A stretch of 64,000 bases of DNA, from the NCBI GenBank assembly GCA_003538135.1, contig DPOR01000003.1, positions 1 through 64,000 of the forward strand, in the 5' to 3' direction. The notes below the pieces were generated by a model. The model was given only the letters and a program-made list of their open reading frames with translations. It searched no databases and was not told the DNA's origin. Shown here one piece after another: positions 59,262-64,000 of the stretch. Within the stretch, counting starts at the first letter, position 1; the number at the start of each line of letters is the position of its first letter. The DNA is from Oscillospiraceae bacterium. GTDB taxonomy: Bacteria > Bacillota > Clostridia > Oscillospirales > Acutalibacteraceae. The translations under genes and the position numbers were made by a program.

Positions 59262-61316
59262 TTAAATTTTCATCGCAACATCGTATGCGCGCCATACGAC
59301 GGAGCGGAGGTTGCCCACGGCGAGGCAGTCGCCGACGAGATGAACCTTGCCGGACTTCTCGGCGAGCGGGGCGGGGATATAGCCCGCGCAGCTTATGACG
59401 GAATCGCAGTCTATATTGATATCCTTGCCGTCCTTGCCGGTGCAGACGATGGAGCCGTCCCTGACCTCCTTGAGAACAGTCTCAAGATAGACGGGAGTCT
59501 TATGCAGGGCGAACCACTCTCTGAGATAGGAGGAGTTTGCAAGGCAGACGCCGGTCTGGCTCACAAGGTCGTCCTTCATCTCGACGATTATCGGATTCTT
59601 GCCCTGGAGCGCGAGCTCGTAGGCTATTTCGCATCCGGTCAGACCGCCGCCGATAACCGCCACGGTGTCGCCGACCTCTGTGCCGTTGAGATAGTCGCAG
59701 CCCTCGATCATCTTCTCGTAGCCGGGAACCTTCCTGAGAAGTCTGGGAGTGGCGCCGGTGGCGATAATAACGGGGTCGCTGCCGAAGGCGGAGATATCCT
59801 TTATCTCGTCGTTGAGCTTAACCTCTATGCCGAGCTTCGTCATCTGGCGTCTGTACCACTCGAGCAGGTCGCGGAGCTTGCCCTTGTAGGACTCTGCGCT
59901 TGCGGGAATGAATGTTCCGCCGAGCACGCCGCTCTTCTCGTGGATTATCGGATTATGCCCGCGGAGCTTGAGCACGCGAGCCGCCTCCATGCCGCCTATG
60001 CCGCCGCCGACAATGTGGACGGTCTTGGGCGAATTTGTTTTCTTTATGTAGTGCTTGTTCCACTGCATTGTCTCTGCGTTGATGGCGCAGCGGGAAAGAT
60101 GCAGGCTGTCGGAGAGCTCCTGATCGTTGGGAACGCCCTTGTAGTGGCACATATTGAAGCAGCCGTTGTGGCAGAGAATGCAGGGGCGGATATCGTCCTC
60201 TCTGTCCTCCATCATCTTCGTGACCCACTCCTGGTCGGCGAGGAACTGACGCGCAAAGCCTGCGCCGTCGAGCTTGCCCTCCTTTATCGCGTCCGCGGCG
60301 ACTCTCGGGTCGAGGCGTCCGGCGCAGATAACGGGGATATCACAGAACTGCTTGATGTATTCGACATCCTCGAGGTTGCAGTTCTCGGGCATATAGATGG
60401 GCGGGTGAGCCCAGTACCATGCATCGTAGGTGCCGTTGTCGCAGTTGAGGCAGTCGTAGCCCGCATCCTGAAGATACTTGACGGCTCTCTCGGACTCAGC
60501 CATGTCGCGTCCTACTTCGGTATAGGCCTCGCCCGGGAGCGCGCCCTGACGGAAGCCCTTTGTCTTGGAAATTATGCTGTAGCGCAGGGAGACGGGGAAA
60601 TCGTCGCCGCACGCCTTCTTGATAGCCTGAACAACCTCGACCGCGAAGCGGTAGCGGTTCTCGAACGAGCCGCCGTATTCGTCGGAGCGTTTGTTTACAT
60701 ACTTGAGGGTGAACTGATCGAGCAGATAGCCCTCGTGGACTGCGTGAACCTCAACGCCGTCAACGCCCGCTTCCTTGAGCATTCTCGAGCTCTCCGCAAA
60801 TGCGTTGACCATCTCCGTTATCTCGGCCTTTGTCATCTCCCTCGAGGGTACCTTGTCGGACCAGCGGTTGGGAGAGGGACTCGCGGAGGCGGTGATTCTG
60901 TCAAGATCCATGAAGGGCTTGCTGAGAACTCTCAGCGCGGGGTTGGTGTAGAGCTTCTCCATCATTTCGCTGATGGTGAAGGAGCGGCCGAAGCCCGCGG
61001 TCAGCTGAACAAAGAGCTTTGCGCCGGTTTTGTGGAGCTCGGGAGTCCACTTTTTGAGGTCGGCGTACATCTTCTTGTTCTTGTGGAGCCACTGGCCGAA
61101 CATGGGATTGTAGACCGGCTGACAGCCGGGGAGAACAAGACCCACGTTGTTTTTTGCTACTTCCATGATAAAGCGTGCGCCGTCTTTATCGAAGTGGTTC
61201 TTCTCCATCCATCCGAAGAGGTCGGTGCCGCCCATGCTCGTGAGCACGATGCGGTTCTTGATTTCGCAGTTGCCGATCTTCCACGGAGTGAATAAGGGCT
61301 GTAATCTTTGATCCAT
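59262..61316 (-). CDS. Old Yellow Enzyme-type NADH:flavin oxidoreductase (2,4-dienoyl-CoA reductase-like)
   Basis: A 684-residue flavoprotein with three parts: an N-terminal FMN TIM barrel (about 1-370, LFTPWKIGNCEIKNRIVLTSM and VEVHAVHEGYLLDQFTLKYV with NKRSDEYGG), a 4Fe-4S motif with CILCHNGCFNMC, and C-terminal FAD/NAD domains (HIVGGGIGGMEAARVLKLRG, VAVIGGGLTGCEIAYELALQ). The layout matches bacterial 2,4-dienoyl-CoA reductase, BaiCD/BaiH bile-acid and other enoate reductases. It likely reduces an activated C=C bond; the substrate is unknown. It converges with the carrier-protein operon and has its own promoter. Confidence 0.9.
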   Translation of the reverse strand: MDQRLQPLFTPWKIGNCEIKNRIVLTSMGGTDLFGWMEKNHFDKDGARFIMEVAKNNVGLVLPGCQPVYNPMFGQWLHKNKKMYADLKKWTPELHKTGAKLFVQLTAGFGRSFTISEMMEKLYTNPALRVLSKPFMDLDRITASASPSPNRWSDKVPSREMTKAEITEMVNAFAESSRMLKEAGVDGVEVHAVHEGYLLDQFTLKYVNKRSDEYGGSFENRYRFAVEVVQAIKKACGDDFPVSLRYSIISKTKGFRQGALPGEAYTEVGRDMAESERAVKYLQDAGYDCLNCDNGTYDAWYWAHPPIYMPENCNLEDVEYIKQFCDIPVICAGRLDPRVAADAIKEGKLDGAGFARQFLADQEWVTKMMEDREDDIRPCILCHNGCFNMCHYKGVPNDQELSDSLHLSRCAINAETMQWNKHYIKKTNSPKTVHIVGGGIGGMEAARVLKLRGHNPIIHEKSGVLGGTFIPASAESYKGKLRDLLEWYRRQMTKLGIEVKLNDEIKDISAFGSDPVIIATGATPRLLRKVPGYEKMIEGCDYLNGTEVGDTVAVIGGGLTGCEIAYELALQGKNPIIVEMKDDLVSQTGVCLANSSYLREWFALHKTPVYLETVLKEVRDGSIVCTGKDGKDINIDCDSVISCAGYIPAPLAEKSGKVHLVGDCLAVGNLRSVVWRAYDVAMKI

Positions 61317-61355
61317 ATAAAAGCCTCCAATAAAAATATATATTTCAACGACAAT

Positions 61356-61384
61356 ATATTATCACATTTCGGCTTATTACGCAA
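61356..61384 (-). promoter_or_regulatory. Promoter of the flavoenzyme gene
   Basis: On the minus strand TTGCGT and TAATAT with 17-bp spacing and TGTGA before the -10; about 40 bp before the start. Confidence 0.6.
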
Positions 61385-61489
61385 CAAAAAAACGCGCTTT
61401 ATCAATACTTTTTTATCAATAGATTGCATATTTTTTCACCGTCGGCCGGCTTGGGGACGCAAATTATCCGCAAAGGCTTTTCTGCTCGC

Positions 61490-61526
61490 AAAAACAAAAC
61501 GCAGAGAGCCGTTTGCGACTCTCTGC
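61490..61526 (-). terminator. Terminator of the NfeD-SPFH operon
   Basis: On the minus strand the stem GCAGAGAG/CTCTCTGC with a 10-base loop, followed by GTTTTGTTTTT, 16 bp after the SPFH gene stop. Confidence 0.88.
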
Positions 61527-61541
61527 TTATGAGTTTATATA

Positions 61542-62489
61542 TTATTTCTGCTCTGCCGCGTCGGGGGAGAAAATCTCCTTTGCGCTCGCCACAAGTCCCG
61601 CGAGGGACTGGAGCTCGCTCGGAACGATAAGCTTCGTTGCCTTGCCGTCCGCGGCCTTTTCGAATGCCTCAAGGCTCTTTATCGTCAGATATCCGTTCTG
61701 CGGGGCTGCCTCGTTTATCAGCGCGATAGCCTTCGCCTGCGCCTCCTGAACGGCGACTATAGCCTGCGCCTCACCCTCGGCCTCGCGGATTTTAGCCTCC
61801 TTGACGGCCTCTGCGTGAAGAATGGCGGCCTGCTTGTCGCCCTCTGCGGCGAGTATCTGGCTCTCCTTCTGGCCTTCGGCGACGAGTATCTTGCTCGCCT
61901 TTTCGCCCTCTGCGCGGAGTATGGCCTCGCGGCGCTGACGCTCCGCCTTCATCTGCTTCTCCATCGCGTCCTGAATCTCGGGCGGGGGAAGGATATTTTT
62001 GAGCTCAACGCGGTTTACCTTGATGCCCCATGCGTCGGTGGCTTCGTCGAGGATAACTCTGATTTTCGCGTTTATGACGTCGCGAGAGGTCAGCGTGTGG
62101 TCAAGCTCCATCTCGCCGATAATATTTCTCAGCGTCGTTGCCGAGAGATTTTCAATGGCGGATAGCGGGCGCTCAACGCCGTAGGCATAGAGCTTCGGGT
62201 CTGTTATCTGGAAGAAAACGACCGTGTCTATCTGCATGGTGACGTTATCCTTTGTAATAACGGGCTGGGGCGGGAAATCCACGACCTGCTCCTTGAGGGA
62301 GACGGTCTTTGCTACCTTTTCGACAAAGGGAATCTTAAAGTGGATGCCGGTCTGCCATGTGGTCGAATATGCGCCGAGGCGCTCGATGACATAGGCCTTT
62401 GACTGCGGCACTATCTTGATGTTGAGCACGACAATGACGAGCACGAGCACGATTATGCCGATGATTACTCCGATTGCTACGGGTCCCAT
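61542..62489 (-). CDS. SPFH/Band 7 domain protein (stomatin/QmcA-like)
   Basis: A 315-residue membrane protein: one N-terminal helix (about 4-26), the SPFH domain (about 27-200) with VPQSKAYVIERLGAYSTTWQTG and DARTDA-like segment (here ILDEATDAWGIKVNRVELKN), then a long Ala/Glu-rich coiled coil (about 190-265, repeats of AEG and EA) and a C-terminal helix. Such proteins form membrane rings and cages that organise lipids and proteases. It follows the NfeD gene by 11 bp; the pairing with NfeD is classic and points to joint action in membrane domains. Confidence 0.92.
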   Translation of the reverse strand: MGPVAIGVIIGIIVLVLVIVVLNIKIVPQSKAYVIERLGAYSTTWQTGIHFKIPFVEKVAKTVSLKEQVVDFPPQPVITKDNVTMQIDTVVFFQITDPKLYAYGVERPLSAIENLSATTLRNIIGEMELDHTLTSRDVINAKIRVILDEATDAWGIKVNRVELKNILPPPEIQDAMEKQMKAERQRREAILRAEGEKASKILVAEGQKESQILAAEGDKQAAILHAEAVKEAKIREAEGEAQAIVAVQEAQAKAIALINEAAPQNGYLTIKSLEAFEKAADGKATKLIVPSELQSLAGLVASAKEIFSPDAAEQK

Positions 62490-62500
62490 AATTTTCCTCC

Positions 62501-62938
62501 TTAGTGTTTTGAAACCATTAGTTTAACGCCGTCGATCTTGTCAACGGTGATGTTAGAGCCTTTCTCTATTCGGCTTCCGTCGGACGACCTCGCCGTCCAA
62601 GTCGAGCCTGCGACCTTCACTATACCGGTGCCGTCGGTGTTGTCGACAGTCTCCTCGACTATTCCCTCGAGCCCTATGTATCTGTCCGCGTTGGTCGGCT
62701 GAACGCGCTTTTTTGAAAACTTTCTGACGAGCGGGCGGGTCACCGCAAGCGCAACGAGCGACACTGCCGCGAAAATCACCCACTGAAGCCAGACGGGTGC
62801 AGAGCAAAGCTCCGAAATCAGAGCCGCCGCCGCACCTGCGGCAAACCAGATAGTGACAAGCTGAACAGTCACCGCTTCCACAACGATGAACGCTATCAGC
62901 AGTGCTATCCACAGTATGAGCATAGTGTATTCCGGCAA
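62501..62938 (-). CDS. NfeD family membrane protein (short form)
   Basis: A 145-residue short NfeD: three to four N-terminal helices (about 5-80, WIALLIAFIVVEAVTVQLVT) and a C-terminal OB fold (about 95-145, YIGLEGIVEETVDNTDG). The serine-protease domain of long NfeD proteins is absent. I start at the TTG at 62938 because GGAGGAG lies seven bases upstream; the ATG six codons later has no site at proper distance. Partner of the SPFH protein in the same operon. Confidence 0.88.
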   Translation of the reverse strand: MPEYTMLILWIALLIAFIVVEAVTVQLVTIWFAAGAAAALISELCSAPVWLQWVIFAAVSLVALAVTRPLVRKFSKKRVQPTNADRYIGLEGIVEETVDNTDGTGIVKVAGSTWTARSSDGSRIEKGSNITVDKIDGVKLMVSKH

Positions 62939-62993
62939 AACGGACTCCTCCTTTGATATATTGACCGAAGTAAAAAACCTCCGATTCAATATA

Positions 62994-63022
62994 ATTATAT
63001 CAAAAGAGCGAGCCCGTTTCAA
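62994..63022 (-). promoter_or_regulatory. Promoter of the NfeD-SPFH operon
   Basis: On the minus strand TTGAAA and a perfect TATAAT with exactly 17-bp spacing, 55 bp before the NfeD start. Confidence 0.8.
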
Positions 63023-63043
63023 GATACGGCACACCGTTTTTTC

Positions 63044-64000
63044 TCAGTCGCGGCAGTTTTTACTTTTGTATATCGGCTTTCTGAAAAGCAGAGACGAGAG
63101 TGCCTTGCCGTCAAACGGGATGAGGGGATAGAGGTAGCAGCGCCCGCTTACGGTCTTATTGAAAGAAATTAGCAGAGCGGTTATCACAAGCCCCGCGATG
63201 AACCCCCAGAGATTGAATACGGCTGTCAGTATCAGTATCATCATGCGGCATAATTTAAACGCGTATCCGAGCTCGTAGCTCGGCTGAGCGAAGTTGGTTA
63301 TAGCGACAAACGCCATATAGAGCACGACCTCCGCCGTGAACCATTTTGCGGCTATGGCAAATTCTCCGAGCACGAGCGCGCCTATGACGCTAAAGGAGTT
63401 GCTCAGTGCATTGGGCGTGTTGAGCGACGCCAGCTTTAAAGCGTCTATGACTATCTCGATTATCAGCAGCTGCATTATGACGGGCACGCTCGTCGGGTGC
63501 TCTATCTTTATGAAGTCGAGCCACGGCGGGATATATTCCGGATTTTGAATCAGCAGAAACCACACGGGCGTTAAAAGCAGGGCGAGCAGAAAAACTATCA
63601 TTCTGACTATTCGAAGATAGCTTCCGATAAGGCTTGGGAAATAGAAATCGTTCGTGTCCTGCAAAAAATCGAATACGCCCGTCGGGATTATCATAACCGA
63701 GGGCGAGGTATCCGTGATTATCAGCAGGCTGCCCTCATATATGCTCGCCGCCGCGCTGTCCGGGCGCTCGGTGTAACGCACCTTCGGAAAGGGATTGAAC
63801 CTCTGCTTCGGTATAAGACATTCCGCAAGGCTCTCGTGCCCCATGGTCAGAGCGTTTATGTCTACGGAATTCAGCTTTTTCTTTATCTTTTCGACCTCCT
63901 TGGGATCGGCCGTGCCCTCAAGATAACAGAGCACGATATCTGTTTTCGACCTCGTTCCCACCTGCGTCAAATACATCGTGAGCTTTGTGTCCCTGACCCT
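63044..64000 (-). CDS. Spore germination protein, SpoVAF/GerA-A family (C-terminal part; runs off the window)
   Basis: At least 318 residues, cut at the N-terminal side by the window edge; the frame stays open beyond the ATG at 63976 (eight more codons, RVRDTKLT). Visible features are the GerA-A-type stretches YTERPDSAAASIYEGSLLII and DTSPSVMIIPTG, followed by about five transmembrane helices with PPWLDFIKIEHPTSVPVI and the last cytoplasmic tail. The segment NALTMGHESLAECLIPKQ upstream of the TERPD motif resembles SpoVAF rather than GerAA. It belongs to the inner spore membrane and helps germination. Identity as SpoVAF is fairly likely; neighbours outside the window would tell. Confidence 0.85.
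   Translation of the reverse strand, partial: RVRDTKLTMYLTQVGTRSKTDIVLCYLEGTADPKEVEKIKKKLNSVDINALTMGHESLAECLIPKQRFNPFPKVRYTERPDSAAASIYEGSLLIITDTSPSVMIIPTGVFDFLQDTNDFYFPSLIGSYLRIVRMIVFLLALLLTPVWFLLIQNPEYIPPWLDFIKIEHPTSVPVIMQLLIIEIVIDALKLASLNTPNALSNSFSVIGALVLGEFAIAAKWFTAEVVLYMAFVAITNFAQPSYELGYAFKLCRMMILILTAVFNLWGFIAGLVITALLISFNKTVSGRCYLYPLIPFDGKALSSLLFRKPIYKSKNCRD

Noticed and set aside
59340..61295. A 651-residue open frame on the + strand opposite the flavoenzyme gene
   Set aside because: It mirrors a clear flavoprotein gene with all cofactor motifs; its composition has no recognisable domain and it lacks a ribosome site. The same holds for other long antisense frames (6306-7400, 20757-22367, 41536-43542, 55974-57440), which come from high GC at third positions.
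1..64000. tRNA, rRNA, CRISPR array, prophage or IS element
   Set aside because: No cloverleaf-like sequence, no repeat-spacer periodicity, no transposase, integrase or phage structural gene was seen on either strand. The only repeat-like DNA is at 35.6-35.9 kb.

Overview
The window is chromosomal DNA of a Gram-positive, endospore-forming anaerobe, most likely a gut-type Clostridia (Oscillospiraceae/Ruminococcaceae-like). The reasons are a complete spoIIAA-spoIIAB-sigF operon, a SpoVB-type flippase, a partial SpoVAF/GerA-family gene, a DUF421/DUF4363 pair, the tepA-ylzJ-ftsK/spoIIIE neighbourhood, a BceRSAB-type module, Firmicutes-type Mini-III RNase, and vegetative -35/-10 promoters with strong GGAGG ribosome sites. 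I saw no rRNA, tRNA, CRISPR array, IS transposase, phage genes or replication origin. Genes are tightly packed and mostly on the + strand.

Layout. 0-6 kb: a cut-off minus-strand gene, a PucR/CdaR regulator, then ftsE-ftsX-M23 peptidase-S41 pseudoprotease, a cell-wall division/hydrolysis unit. 6-7.4 kb: gapA. 7.7-13.4 kb: a small unknown protein and a BceRSAB antimicrobial-peptide sensing/export module with an extra lipoprotein. 13.6-16.7 kb (minus): an aconitase-isocitrate dehydrogenase operon. 17-22.7 kb: tepA, ylzJ-like, uppP, ftsK, a ComEC-like metallo-hydrolase and a DUF3006 protein. 22.9-30.8 kb: an LCP wall-polymer ligase, thiamin pyrophosphokinase, SpoVB (minus), valS with a structured leader, and folC. 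31-32.5 kb: spoIIA operon. 32.5-35.4 kb: DapA-like aldolase, YgjP-type metallopeptidase and a secreted lipase. 35.5-36 kb: a gene-free stretch with inverted repeats and a REP-like palindrome. 36-45 kb: mtaB (minus), DacF-type carboxypeptidase, a DUF2238-like membrane protein, rlmA-like methyltransferase, kdgK-eda, obg, mrnC, YitT. 45-49 kb: ECF sigma, probable anti-sigma and two tandem lipoprotein serpins. 49-54 kb (minus): ROK kinase, GmhA-type isomerase, GH2 glycosidase, MATE transporter. 54-55.7 kb: DUF421, DUF4363, small membrane protein. 56-59.2 kb: a stand-alone AMP-ligase, condensation-type protein and carrier protein. 59.3-61.3 kb (minus): an Old Yellow Enzyme-type flavoenzyme. 61.5-64 kb (minus): SPFH protein, NfeD and the partial SpoVAF.

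Best candidates for something undescribed: (i) the AMP-ligase/condensation/carrier trio at 56-59.2 kb, with the neighbouring flavoenzyme; (ii) the S41-like protein behind ftsEX that has lost its catalytic Ser and Lys and its oxyanion motif; (iii) the valS leader, whose hairpin loop is perfectly complementary to the valS Shine-Dalgarno region; (iv) the ECF sigma/tandem serpin locus.
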